NCBI GenBank assembly: GCA_003599535.1
Contig: QZKQ01000015.1
Span: forward strand, 1 to 47,600
Source of the DNA: Candidatus Zixiibacteriota bacterium
Lineage (GTDB): Bacteria > Electryoneota > B3-LCP
Length of the DNA: 47,600 bases
Direction: 5' to 3'
Below the pieces are notes generated by a model, which saw nothing but the letters and a program-made list of their open reading frames with translations, ran no database searches and had not been told where the DNA came from. The translations under genes were made by a program, and so were the position numbers. Shown one piece after another: positions 8,291-16,651 of the stretch. How positions within the stretch are numbered: position 1 is the first letter of the stretch; every line of letters starts with the position of its first letter.

Positions 8291-8347
8291 GCTCCTGACT
8301 CCTGACTTCTGGCTCCTGTTCTTCTGACTACAGACTACTGACTACTT
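8291..8347. repeat. Heptameric repeat tract (ctcctga type)
   Basis: The stretch reads as consecutive 7-mers: ctcctga, ctcctga, cttctgg, ctcctgt, then tcttctga, ctacaga, ctactga, ctac. Similar 7-bp periodic tracts with other unit sequences lie at 21333-21401, 24745-24781 and 33754-33825, all between flagellar genes. Confidence 0.55.
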
Positions 8348-8384
8348 TTCTCTGTGTTCTCTGCGTCTCTGCGGTGAATTGTGT

Positions 8385-10478
8385 TTACGCCGCTTCGGCC
8401 CGGGCTTCCACCGTCAGCATGCCCACCGATTCGATCTCGGCGTTGACCAGCAGCTCCCCGTAGGAGATCACCGCCAGTTGCGGCAGTACCGGCTCCACCA
8501 GGCGGCGCAGAGTGGCCCGCACGGTGGGCGAACAGACCAGAATGGGCAGCCGCCCCTGGGCCTGCATGGTCTGGACGTGGCGATCCAGTTGCTGGTACAT
8601 GCGGTTCAGCACCGGCGGCGGCAGGGCCAGCGCACCGCTGCGGGACCCGCCCGCCCGGTTCATCTCTTCCTGGATCATCTTCTCCAGGGCCGGATCGGCG
8701 GTCAGGGCGTAAATCTTGCCGTCGGTATCCTGGTATTTGTGGGTGATGGCGGGAGAAAGGCTGTAGCGCACGTACTCGGTCAGGATGTCGGGCTCCTTGG
8801 TCAGGCCGGAATAGTCCGCCAGGGTTTCCAGGATGGTGCCCAGGTCGCGCACCGGGATGCCTTCCTTCAACAGCTTCTGCAGCACCTTGTGCACACCGCC
8901 GTAGGTCATCAGGTTGGGAATCAGCTCTTCCACCACCACGGAATTCTGCTTCTTGAAGTTGTCCACCAGGGTCTTGGTGTCTTCCCGGGAAAGAATCTTA
9001 TGGGCGTTCTGCTTGATGACTTCGACCAGGTGCGTGGCCAGGACGGCGGCCGGTTCGACCACGGTGTAGCCCAGGTCCTGGGCGCGGAGCTTGTCGTCGG
9101 TGGGGATCCAGACGGCGGGCAGGCCGTAGGTCGGCTCCCGGGTGGCCACTCCCTTCAGCTTGCCCTTGGCGGTGCCGGGGTCCAGGGCCAGGCAGTGCCC
9201 CATGTGCAGCTCCCCGGAAGCCACTTCGTTACCCCGGATCTTCAGCCGGTACTGCTGCGGCTTCAACTGGATGTTGTCCCGGATGCGGATGGGGGGAATA
9301 ATGATGCCCAGGGCGATGGCCTGCTGCTTGCGGATCAGAGTAATGCGGCTCAGCAGGTCACCGTCGTGTTCATTGTCCACCAGGGGGATCAGGCCGTAGC
9401 CGATCTCCAGCTCCATGGGATCCACGTTCAGGTAGTCCTCGATGCGCTCCGGCTCCTTCTGCGTCTTGCTCTTCTGGGTGACCATTTCGGCCTGCGCCCG
9501 GGCCGCGGCCGAAGCCTTGACCTGGGTGCCCAGCCAGGCGCTCAGCCCCGCCAGCAGCAGAAAGGGGGCGGTGGGCAGGCCCGGCACCAGGGCGAAGAAG
9601 CCCAGCACTCCGGAAGCCAGGAACAGCGGCCTCGGTTGCTGCAGCAATTGGCGGGTGATCTCCGATCCCAGGTTGGCTTCCGAGGCCGCCCGCGAGACGA
9701 TGATGCCGGCCGAGGTGGAGATGATCAGGGCGGGGATCTGCGCCACCAGGCCGTCGCCCACGGTCATGATGGTGTAGGTGGAGAGGGCCTCTCCGGGGCG
9801 CATCTGCAGTTGCAGGATGCCGATGACCAGCCCCCCCAGGATGTTGATGAAGGTGATGATCAGGCCGGCGATGGCGTCGCCGCGGACGAACTTGGAGGCG
9901 CCGTCCATGGCCCCGTAGAAATCGGCTTCGCGGCTGATCTTGTCGCGCCGTGTGCGGGCTTCCTGCTCGTCAATCAACCCGTTGTTCAGATCGGCGTCAA
10001 TGGCCATCTGCTTGCCGGGCATGGCGTCCAGGGTGAAGCGGGCGGCCACTTCGGCGATGCGCCCCGATCCCTTGGTGATGACGGCAAAATTGATGACGTT
10101 CAGGATCAGGAAGATGACCACGCCCACCACGTAGTTGCCTCCCACCACGAAGGTGCCGAAGGCCTGGATGATGGAGCCGGCATAGGCTTCACCCAGGATC
10201 AGCCGGGTGGAAGCCACGTTCAGGGACAGGCGGAACAGGGTCACCACCAGCAGCAGCCCGGGGAAGACGGAAAACGACAGCGGTTCCTCGGTGTACATGG
10301 CCACCATCAGGATGACCACGGCCACGGTGATGTTCAGAGCCAGCAGCAGGTCCAGGGCGAAGGTGGGGATGGGCACCACCATCAGGATCAAAATCCCGAT
10401 CACGCCCACCGCCAGGACGACGTCGCTGCGACTGGCGAAGCGATGAGAAAACGAAGAGGTGGCGGTGGTGGCGGCCAT
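8385..10478 (-). CDS. flhA: FlhA, export gate protein of the flagellar secretion system
   Basis: 697 residues, the normal FlhA length. About eight hydrophobic segments in the first ~320 residues are followed by a ~350-residue cytoplasmic domain. The FHIPEP-family signature is present around the stretch IAEVAARFTLDAMPGKQMAI, followed by DADLNNGLIDEQEA. FlhA forms the nonameric export gate ring that uses the proton motive force and docks export chaperones. It lies 69 nt downstream of flhB, and a sigma-54 promoter fills that gap (10524-10539), so flhA can be transcribed independently of the upstream operon. No strong Shine-Dalgarno sequence is visible. Confidence 0.97.
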   Translation of the reverse strand: MAATTATSSFSHRFASRSDVVLAVGVIGILILMVVPIPTFALDLLLALNITVAVVILMVAMYTEEPLSFSVFPGLLLVVTLFRLSLNVASTRLILGEAYAGSIIQAFGTFVVGGNYVVGVVIFLILNVINFAVITKGSGRIAEVAARFTLDAMPGKQMAIDADLNNGLIDEQEARTRRDKISREADFYGAMDGASKFVRGDAIAGLIITFINILGGLVIGILQLQMRPGEALSTYTIMTVGDGLVAQIPALIISTSAGIIVSRAASEANLGSEITRQLLQQPRPLFLASGVLGFFALVPGLPTAPFLLLAGLSAWLGTQVKASAAARAQAEMVTQKSKTQKEPERIEDYLNVDPMELEIGYGLIPLVDNEHDGDLLSRITLIRKQQAIALGIIIPPIRIRDNIQLKPQQYRLKIRGNEVASGELHMGHCLALDPGTAKGKLKGVATREPTYGLPAVWIPTDDKLRAQDLGYTVVEPAAVLATHLVEVIKQNAHKILSREDTKTLVDNFKKQNSVVVEELIPNLMTYGGVHKVLQKLLKEGIPVRDLGTILETLADYSGLTKEPDILTEYVRYSLSPAITHKYQDTDGKIYALTADPALEKMIQEEMNRAGGSRSGALALPPPVLNRMYQQLDRHVQTMQAQGRLPILVCSPTVRATLRRLVEPVLPQLAVISYGELLVNAEIESVGMLTVEARAEAA

Positions 10479-10523
10479 AAATTCTTGGTTGGTGGGACGG
10501 AAGTGTCTGACCTACCTCTCCTC

Positions 10524-10539
10524 TGCAACTTGCGTGCCC
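10524..10539 (-). promoter_or_regulatory. Sigma-54 promoter for flhA
   Basis: On the minus strand the sequence is GGGCACGCAAGTTGCA. Compared with the sigma-54 consensus TGGCACG-N4-TTGCA, every defined position matches except the first. The -12 GC falls at about 10525, predicting transcription from about 10513 and a ~35-nt leader before the flhA ATG at 10478. It lies wholly in the intergenic gap after flhB. The activator is presumably the NtrC-type regulator at 35052-36434. Confidence 0.8.
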
Positions 10540-10547
10540 CGGCGCAA

Positions 10548-11633
10548 TCAGTGGTAGTTCCCGTATGAATCGCCGCGCAGGCGGTAAACGTAGGCCAGAA
10601 TTTCCGCAACCGCCTGGTAGAAATTGCCCGGGACCTCCTGCCCCACCTCCACTCCCTTGTAGAGCGCCTGGGCCAGGGGCTTGTTCTCGACGATGGGAAT
10701 GTCATGCTCCAGGGCGATCTGGCGGATGCGGGCGGCCAGCTTGCGCTTGCCCTTGGCCAAAACCACGGGAGCGGTCATGGTGGCGGGGTCATAACGCAGG
10801 GCGATGGCGATTTCGGTGGGGTTGGTGATGACCACGTCGGCCTTGTGGACATCCTTGCGCATGCGCCGCAGGGCCGTCTTCAACTGGATGGAGCGGATGC
10901 GGGACTTGACCTGGGGGTCACCCTCGGCCTGGCGGTGCTCGTCCTTGACCTCCTGTTTGGTCATCTTCATGCTCTGCAGGTGATCCCAGCGCTGGTAGAT
11001 CAAATCAATCAGGCCCAGGATCACCAGCGCCAGGATGGTGCGGTAGCCCACCTTGGCCGCACCGCCGCAGATCCAGCGGTACATATCCCACACCGGGCGG
11101 TCCATCAGGGGGATCATCTCCTCGGCCAGGCCGGCCAGAGTGGTGTACCCCACCCAGCCGACGATGAACAGCTTCAGGACGCCCTTCAGCAGCTCCACGG
11201 CGGACCGCTTGGAACCGAGGCGCTTCAACCCCTTCATCGGGTTCAGGTTGGACAGCTTGGGGCGGATCGGTTCGGCCGAGAGCAGCCAGCCGGTCTGCAG
11301 CAGGTTGGCGGCGATCCCCACCAGCAGGATGGTGGCCACCACCGGCGCCAGAACACTGAACAGCAGCAGGGCGCCGGAAAGGAAGTACCCGGGCAGGGTC
11401 TCGGGAGTCAGCTCGATGCGGCAGAGATGGGTGAAAATGAAGCGGTTGGCGACCATCATGCGGGAGAGCATATACCCGCCCCAGATGGAGAGCGCGGCCA
11501 GCCCGGCCAGCAGCACCAGGGAAGCGTTGATATCCTGGGATTTGGCGACCTGTCCCTTGCGGCGCGATTCCTGGCGGCGTCGGCCGGTTGGTTTTTCAGT
11601 TTTTTCCTGGAAGGAGTCCTTGGATTCCGGCAT
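10548..11633 (-). CDS. flhB: FlhB, export switch protein
   Basis: 361 residues, typical length. The N-terminus SKDSFQEKTEKPTGRRRQES followed by RRKGQVAKSQDIN is the FlhB signature; four hydrophobic segments follow, then the cytoplasmic FlhB-C domain. The self-cleavage site, usually NPTH, reads NPTE here (N271-P272-T273-E274); cleavage needs Asn and Pro, which are kept. FlhB switches export from rod/hook to filament substrates together with FliK. The fliR gene ends the previous tight cluster, and a 455-bp spacer separates the two. Confidence 0.96.
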   Translation of the reverse strand: MPESKDSFQEKTEKPTGRRRQESRRKGQVAKSQDINASLVLLAGLAALSIWGGYMLSRMMVANRFIFTHLCRIELTPETLPGYFLSGALLLFSVLAPVVATILLVGIAANLLQTGWLLSAEPIRPKLSNLNPMKGLKRLGSKRSAVELLKGVLKLFIVGWVGYTTLAGLAEEMIPLMDRPVWDMYRWICGGAAKVGYRTILALVILGLIDLIYQRWDHLQSMKMTKQEVKDEHRQAEGDPQVKSRIRSIQLKTALRRMRKDVHKADVVITNPTEIAIALRYDPATMTAPVVLAKGKRKLAARIRQIALEHDIPIVENKPLAQALYKGVEVGQEVPGNFYQAVAEILAYVYRLRGDSYGNYH

Positions 11634-12088
11634 GGGGACACAGTCCCTTTATTCCCTTCGCGGGGTCACAGACCCTCTTTTCGCTTTGCGGGTTTGCACG
11701 AGAAGGTTCTCTTTCAGTTGCCGCCACGATTGAAGCGGGCTCACCGTCCCAGCACACTCAAGATGAATTGATGAGCCTTCCTGCGACCCAAAAAAGAGGA
11801 ATGTTAGATTAGCGTTTCCTGGCGGCAATTCCCAATTCAACCACCTCCCGCCAGGAATCGCTAATCTGACGCGCTGCACGGTAGTGCGCCGGAAAGCAGA
11901 ATGCCACTCCCATACCGGCTGCGCCAGTTTGCCCGCTTCAATCCTGGCGGTAACTATGAGGCATTTCAAATCAGCGATACTTTGCGGGAACCTTGGCCAG
12001 CGACCAGCCACCAGTTATCAGTGGCCCCAAACAAAAAACCGGCGGTTGTGCAGACCGCCGGGGAGACCGCCATTCGCCGCCGGGCGGG
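11634..12088. repeat. 455-bp fliR-flhB spacer with a long palindrome
   Basis: The main feature is an inverted repeat with 20-bp arms and one mismatch: agattagcgtttcctggcgg (11806-11825) and ccgccaggaatcgctaatct (11848-11867), loop 22 nt. On the minus strand a T6 run lies about 12 nt beyond the stem, so it could also slow or stop transcription. Smaller hairpins of the type gggtctgtgacccc and gggactgtgtcccc lie at 11636-11675. A minus-strand open frame across the spacer (11649-12011) reads through the palindrome, begins with no ribosome binding site and resembles no protein I know; I do not call it a gene. Confidence 0.5.
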
Positions 12089-12874
12089 CTACTGGCCCAG
12101 CAAAGCGATGATCTGCCGCCAGTCGGTCTGGAAGCGCTTCCATAAAAGGTCCAGGATATAGGTCAGCATGGGCAAAGATAGTGCCAATCCCAGCAGGCCC
12201 ACGGTAATCTTCAGGGGAATGCCGACCAGGAAAACGTTCATCTGGGGCATGGCCCGCGCGGTGATGGCCAGAGCCACCTCCGACAGGATCAGGGCAGCGG
12301 TGACGGGCGCGGCGATTTTGACTCCAGCCACGAACATGTCCCCCGCCATGCGGATGAAGAGGCCGGCCATGCCGCCGGGGAAAGCCGCGCCGCCCAGAGG
12401 CACCGCCTGGAAGGTCTGCCCCAGCCCTTCCAGGAGGAAATGGTGGCCGTTGAAGGTCAGGAAGATCACCAGGGCGAAGAAGTATTGCAACTGGGAAATG
12501 ATCGAAGTCTGCTGCTCGCTTAGGGGATCCATGACGCTGACGATGCCCAGGCCCATCTGCAGGCCCACGAACTGTCCGGCGATTTCGATGCCGTAGAAGA
12601 TGAAGCCGGTGGTCAGCCCCAGCACCAGCCCGGCGACGACTTCCGGCAGGGCCAGGGCCAGGAAGGCGGGCAGTCCGGCTCCCTGAAGGCTCCAGCCTGC
12701 CGGCAGGCGTACCGCCGGCAGCAGCACCAGGGCCAGGAAGAAGGCCAGCCCCGCCTTGACCGCCAGGGGCAGGCCGCGAAAGCCGTACACCGGCATCAGG
12801 GCCAGGGCGGTGGCTATACGCAGGAACACCAGGGTGAGGACCAGGGCCTGGTCCCATAGGAAGGCCGGGTTCAT
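12089..12874 (-). CDS. fliR: FliR, export gate protein
   Basis: 261 residues with about six hydrophobic segments. Family features include the opening ALVLTLVFLRIATALALMPV, the loop VGLQMGLGIVSVMDPLSEQQ and the conserved run ITARAMPQMNVFLVGIPLKI. FliR, FliP and FliQ build the helical FliP5Q4R1 core of the export channel in the inner membrane. Here fliR is separated from fliP-fliQ by two signalling genes (12906-15556), an unusual arrangement; fliR starts 31 nt after the response regulator stop. Confidence 0.96.
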   Translation of the reverse strand: MNPAFLWDQALVLTLVFLRIATALALMPVYGFRGLPLAVKAGLAFFLALVLLPAVRLPAGWSLQGAGLPAFLALALPEVVAGLVLGLTTGFIFYGIEIAGQFVGLQMGLGIVSVMDPLSEQQTSIISQLQYFFALVIFLTFNGHHFLLEGLGQTFQAVPLGGAAFPGGMAGLFIRMAGDMFVAGVKIAAPVTAALILSEVALAITARAMPQMNVFLVGIPLKITVGLLGLALSLPMLTYILDLLWKRFQTDWRQIIALLGQ

Positions 12875-12905
12875 GGGGCACCCCCGAGACTCCGGAAGCG
12901 GGGGA

Positions 12906-13745
12906 TCATGGCTGCGGGGGAGGGACTTCGCGCGTCCCGATCAGGCTGGCGGGGTGCAGCACCAGCATCCAGCCGGCGGCGCTGTCTTCGGCCTTCAGGC
13001 GGCTGATGACCGCCATGAACCGTTCCCCCCCAATGGCGGTTTCGCGCCGGATTATGGCCTTGCGGGCGATGGCTTCGCGGCAGCATTGCGCCAGGTCCGA
13101 AGGCAACGCCTCTTCCACCCGGCGGCCGATGGCGGCGGGGAGATAACGGCTGGCCTGCAGGTTCATCAGAACCAGGTCACCCTTGTCGCCGAAACCGACG
13201 ATGCCGATGGGGACCAGTTCCAGGATTTCCTGGGAGATGGACAGGACCTTGTTGCGGAATTGCAGCTCCAGGGTGCGCTCTTCCACCTTCTGTTCCAGTT
13301 GCCGATTGAAGTCCTCCAGTTGCCGGTTTTTCTGCTGCAGCTCGCGGGCCAACTGCTGGTTTTCCGACAACAGGCGCATCTGTTCCAGGGCCAGGCGAAG
13401 GGTGTTCTTCAGGTCCTCGTCGTTCCAGGGTTTGAAGATGAACTTGTAGATGTTGCCTTCGTTGATGGCCTCGGCCAGGGCTTTGACGTCGGCGTAACCG
13501 GACAGAATGATGCGCACCGCCTCGGGGCGGGCCTGGCGCGCCCGGCGGAAGAAGTCAATGCCGTTCATGCCCGGCATGCGGTAGTCGGCGATGATCAGAT
13601 CCACTTCATTGCCGGCCAGCACCTCCAGCCCCTCTTCCCCGGAACCGGCACAATATACTTCGTATTCTTCGTCGAAGAACAGCCGCTGCAGCGCCTTCAG
13701 GATGTTGGGCTCGTCGTCCACCAGGAGCAGGCGGGGGGGGTTCAT
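12906..13745 (-). CDS. Response regulator with coiled coil and PAS-like C-terminus
   Basis: 279 residues from ATG at 13745, which overlaps the hybrid kinase stop (ATGA) and has a strong GGAGGAAGC ribosome binding site; a longer start at 13772 is less likely. The receiver domain (~4-120) keeps the acidic pair (LLLVDDEPN), phospho-acceptor Asp54 (IIADYRMPGMNG), Ser in LSGYAD, and Lys in FIFKPWNDED. A coiled coil (~120-168, QQKNRQLEDFNRQLEQKVEE) and a PAS-like sensor region (~170-279, with VPIGIVGFGDKGDLVLMN) follow. There is no DNA-binding, GGDEF, EAL or HD-GYP output, so it probably acts through protein contact. With the adjacent kinase it forms a signalling pair inside the export genes. Confidence 0.88.
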   Translation of the reverse strand: MNPPRLLLVDDEPNILKALQRLFFDEEYEVYCAGSGEEGLEVLAGNEVDLIIADYRMPGMNGIDFFRRARQARPEAVRIILSGYADVKALAEAINEGNIYKFIFKPWNDEDLKNTLRLALEQMRLLSENQQLARELQQKNRQLEDFNRQLEQKVEERTLELQFRNKVLSISQEILELVPIGIVGFGDKGDLVLMNLQASRYLPAAIGRRVEEALPSDLAQCCREAIARKAIIRRETAIGGERFMAVISRLKAEDSAAGWMLVLHPASLIGTREVPPPQP

Positions 13746-15556
13746 GCTTCCTCCGCCAGGGCCGGGACCCACTCGGCTGCGGCCGCCGGGGGGCCGTCCG
13801 CCGGGAGGATCACCCGGAAAGTGGTGCCCACGTCCACCCTGCTGTCCACCTCGATGCGCCCCCCGTGCCGTTCCACGATGCGGTAGGACAGGGACAGCCC
13901 CAAGCCAGTGCCCTTGCCCACTTCCTTGGTGGTGAAGAAGGGCTCGAAGATCTTGGCCAGGTTCTCCGCCGGGATGCCGCAGCCGGTATCCTCGATTTCG
14001 ATGACCACCTCATCGTCGCGGGCCCGGCTGCGCACGTAGATCTTGCCCTTGTCGGCAATGGCGTGGCTGGCGTTTACCAGCAGGTTCATCAGCACCTGGT
14101 TCAACTGCTGCGGATAGCAGCGGACCAGGGGCAGATCGCCCAGATCCTGGATGACCTCGGCCTTGTATTTCAGCTCGTTCCAGACGATATTCAGAGTGGA
14201 GCGGATGCCCTTGTTCAGGTCGTACTCATTCAGCGTGCCCCTGTCCTGATGGGAGAAATCCTTCAGGTCCTGGACGATGGTCTTGACCCGGTCGGTGCCT
14301 TCGATGGATTCTTCGATGACCGAGGTCACGTCGTCCAGGATGAAGTCCACCTTCTTGATCTTCTTCAGGCGGATCAGCTCCTCGATGGAGTCGGCGTCGT
14401 CGCTCTGCACCACCCGGTCCACCGCCCGGCAGTAATCCTTCAGGTTGATGATGTACTTCTTCAGCGTGCTCAGGTTGGAATTGATGAAGCCGATGGGGTT
14501 GTTGATCTCGTGGGCCACGCCGGCGGCCAGTTGGCCGATGGAGGCCATCTTCTCCGACTGCAACAACTGCATCTGGGTGTCGTTCAACTGGGTCAGGGTG
14601 TCTTCCAGGCGGCGGTTGCGCTCCTGGATTTCCCGGGTCCGCTCGGCCACCAGCTTTTCCAGGTTCTGGGCGTACTCTTTCAGCTGGGCCTGCAGGGCCA
14701 GTTGTTCGGTGATGTCCTTGCCGATCCAGATGTAGCCCACGCTCCGGGCGGACTCGTCCTGGATGGGGGTGACGGTCAGGGAGATGGTGATTTCGCGGCC
14801 GTCGCGGGTGACCACGGTGTGGGCCTGGTCAATCACGCCCGACTTCAGGAAATCCTGCATGCCGGCGGCGTTCCCGGCCTCGGACTGGGCCAGGAACAGG
14901 ATGGCGCGATGGCCCTGGACTTCCGTGCGCTTGTAGCCGAAGAGCCGTTCGGCGCCGCTGTTGAACAGGGTGATCAAGCCTTCGGCGTCACTGGCGATGA
15001 TGAAGTACTCGGTGGAGCTTTCCAGCACCGAATGGAGGAACTTCTGGGTGCGCAGCAGTTCCGAGGAGCGCTCCTCGATGACCCGCTCCAGGTCCATCTG
15101 ATAGGCGATGTTCTCCAGGGATAGCTTTTTTTTCTCGATGGCCTTGGATACGGCAATGAACAATTCGTCAATGTTGGTGGGCTTCTTCAGATAATCGTAA
15201 GCTCCCTTTTTCAGGGCCTCCACTGCCTTCTCGTTGGAACCAAACCCGGTCAGCACCAGGACCTCGCAGGTGGGGTCGAGTTCCTTGAACTTCTCCAGCA
15301 GTTCGATGCCGGAGATCCCCGGCAGAACCAGGTCGGTCAGCACCACGTCGAACTCGCCCTCCTCGCGGAAGATGCGAAAGGCCTCCTCGCCGTCGGTGGT
15401 CGAGCAGGTGGAGTAGCCCTTGAAAGTCAGGGCCTGTTCGATCACCTGGACGATGTTGGGATCGTCATCCACGATGAGGATGCGCTGCTTCAGTTCCCCG
15501 GCGACCGGGGGAACGGCGGCTACGGGCGGGGCAGAGGCCTCGAGTGTATGCATCAT
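13742..15556 (-). CDS. Hybrid histidine kinase: receiver-PAS-HisKA-HATPase
   Basis: 604 residues. Domains in order: an N-terminal receiver (~24-140, phospho-acceptor Asp75 in [13 protein letters not shown], Lys in YLKKPTN), a helix, a PAS domain (~175-290, [15 protein letters not shown]), a coiled coil (~285-335), HisKA with the H-box [15 protein letters not shown] (His349), and HATPase_c with N box ([12 protein letters not shown]), G1 (EDTGCGIP), F box (FEPFFTTK) and G2 (GKGTGLGLS). It is cytoplasmic, with no membrane segment. A receiver ahead of PAS implies the kinase is itself controlled by phosphorylation. It lies 18 nt after fliQ and overlaps the response regulator, so it is translated with export-gate genes. 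Confidence 0.93.
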   Translation of the reverse strand: MMHTLEASAPPVAAVPPVAGELKQRILIVDDDPNIVQVIEQALTFKGYSTCSTTDGEEAFRIFREEGEFDVVLTDLVLPGISGIELLEKFKELDPTCEVLVLTGFGSNEKAVEALKKGAYDYLKKPTNIDELFIAVSKAIEKKKLSLENIAYQMDLERVIEERSSELLRTQKFLHSVLESSTEYFIIASDAEGLITLFNSGAERLFGYKRTEVQGHRAILFLAQSEAGNAAGMQDFLKSGVIDQAHTVVTRDGREITISLTVTPIQDESARSVGYIWIGKDITEQLALQAQLKEYAQNLEKLVAERTREIQERNRRLEDTLTQLNDTQMQLLQSEKMASIGQLAAGVAHEINNPIGFINSNLSTLKKYIINLKDYCRAVDRVVQSDDADSIEELIRLKKIKKVDFILDDVTSVIEESIEGTDRVKTIVQDLKDFSHQDRGTLNEYDLNKGIRSTLNIVWNELKYKAEVIQDLGDLPLVRCYPQQLNQVLMNLLVNASHAIADKGKIYVRSRARDDEVVIEIEDTGCGIPAENLAKIFEPFFTTKEVGKGTGLGLSLSYRIVERHGGRIEVDSRVDVGTTFRVILPADGPPAAAAEWVPALAEEA

Positions 15557-15574
15557 GGTTCCGGAAGGAAAAGG

Positions 15575-15841
15575 TTATTTCACTTGCTCCATCAGGGCAA
15601 ACAGTTCCGCCGTGTAGGAGAGAAGCAGATTCATGATCCAGGGCAGGGTCAATATCAATACCACCACCACCACCAGGATTTTGGGGATGAAGGTCAGGGT
15701 CATTTCGTGAATCTGGGTGACCGACTGGAACAGGGAAATCAGGATGCCGACCACCAGGCCGGCCAGAAGCATGGGGGCGGCCACCATCAGGGTGGTCCAT
15801 ATGGCGTTCTTGCACAGTTCGATGGCCAATTGCTGCGTCAT
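15575..15841 (-). CDS. fliQ: FliQ, export gate protein
   Basis: 88 residues, two hydrophobic helices (~12-38 and ~52-78), the standard FliQ size. Opening MTQQLAIELCKNAIWTTLMV and the loop LISLFQSVTQIHEMTLTFIP are typical. The start overlaps the fliP stop (ATGA). FliQ is the peripheral subunit of the FliPQR export channel. Confidence 0.95.
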   Translation of the reverse strand: MTQQLAIELCKNAIWTTLMVAAPMLLAGLVVGILISLFQSVTQIHEMTLTFIPKILVVVVVLILTLPWIMNLLLSYTAELFALMEQVK

Positions 15842-16602
15842 GGGACCCTCGCGAACCCTTCCACCAGCGACTGCACCATCAGGTACCAGCCGTCCACCAG
15901 GACGAAGAGCAGCAGCTTGAAGGGCAGGGAAATCATCACCGGGGGCAGCATCATCATGCCCATGGACATGAGCACCGAGGCGACCACCATGTCAATAATC
16001 AGGAAAGGCAGGTAAATCAGGAAGCCGATCTGAAAGCCGATGCGCATTTCGCTGATGATGAAGGCGGGGATGACCACCTTCAGGGGCAGATCCTGCACCG
16101 CGTCGGGCTTGGTCATGCCGGCCATGTTGACGAACAGGGCCAGGTCCTTCTCCCGGGTCTGGGCCAGCATGAAACTTTTCAGCTCTGTGCCGGCGCTACT
16201 CAGAGCTTCCGGGGTGGTGATCCGCTCTTCCTGCAGCGGGACCCAGGCGTTATCCCGGATACGGTCAATGGTCGGGCTCATGACGAACAGGGTCAGGAAC
16301 AGGGCCAGGCCGAGGACCACCTGGTTGGGCGGCATGTTCTGCGTCCCCAACGCCTGGCGCAGGAAGTGCAGCACCAGGACGATGCGGGTGAAGGAGGTCA
16401 TCATCACCAGGATGGAGGGAGCCAGGGTCAGGACGGTCATGAGCAGGAGGATCTGCAGCGTGACCGAGAGGTCCTGGGGCGAACTGGCCCGGTCCAGGCC
16501 GATGCTGATCTTGGGCAGGGCAGTCTGGGCGGCGGCCGGCAGCGCCCCCGCCAGGAGGACGGCGGCGCCGGGGATGAGACGGTGAACGGTTGGGCGGTAC
16601 AA
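15838..16602 (-). CDS. fliP: FliP, export gate protein
   Basis: 254 residues from a TTG at 16602, preceded by GGGGTAGG; no usable ATG lies nearby in frame, and the next Met is past the conserved start of the protein. A cleavable signal peptide (~1-25, ending LPAAAQ) is followed by the conserved core: SVTLQILLLMTVLTLAPSIL, VMMTSFTRIVLVLHFLRQAL, GTQNMPPNQVVLGLALFLT, and the C-terminal helices around LIDMVVASVLMSMGMMMLPP. FliP is the main subunit of the export channel. The 49-nt gap to the HDOD gene has no convincing promoter. Confidence 0.96.
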   Translation of the reverse strand: MYRPTVHRLIPGAAVLLAGALPAAAQTALPKISIGLDRASSPQDLSVTLQILLLMTVLTLAPSILVMMTSFTRIVLVLHFLRQALGTQNMPPNQVVLGLALFLTLFVMSPTIDRIRDNAWVPLQEERITTPEALSSAGTELKSFMLAQTREKDLALFVNMAGMTKPDAVQDLPLKVVIPAFIISEMRIGFQIGFLIYLPFLIIDMVVASVLMSMGMMMLPPVMISLPFKLLLFVLVDGWYLMVQSLVEGFARVP

Positions 16603-16651
16603 GCCTACCCCATTGCAGGAAATATTCCGAAGGTGCTACCTTCCGCGGCGG

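Noticed and set aside
8379-10568. A 729-codon open frame on the plus strand opposite flhA
   Set aside because: It is the shadow of flhA in GC-rich DNA: low-complexity Gln/Gly/His-rich translation, no motif, and flhA is certain.
11649-12011. 120-codon minus-strand frame in the fliR-flhB spacer
   Set aside because: It reads through the palindrome and small hairpins, lacks a ribosome binding site and resembles no protein; more likely repeat sequence.
16603-16651. Possible sigma-54 promoter upstream of fliP (CGGAATATTTCCTGCA)
   Set aside because: Only the GG and GC cores and a few other positions match; too weak beside the two strong sites.
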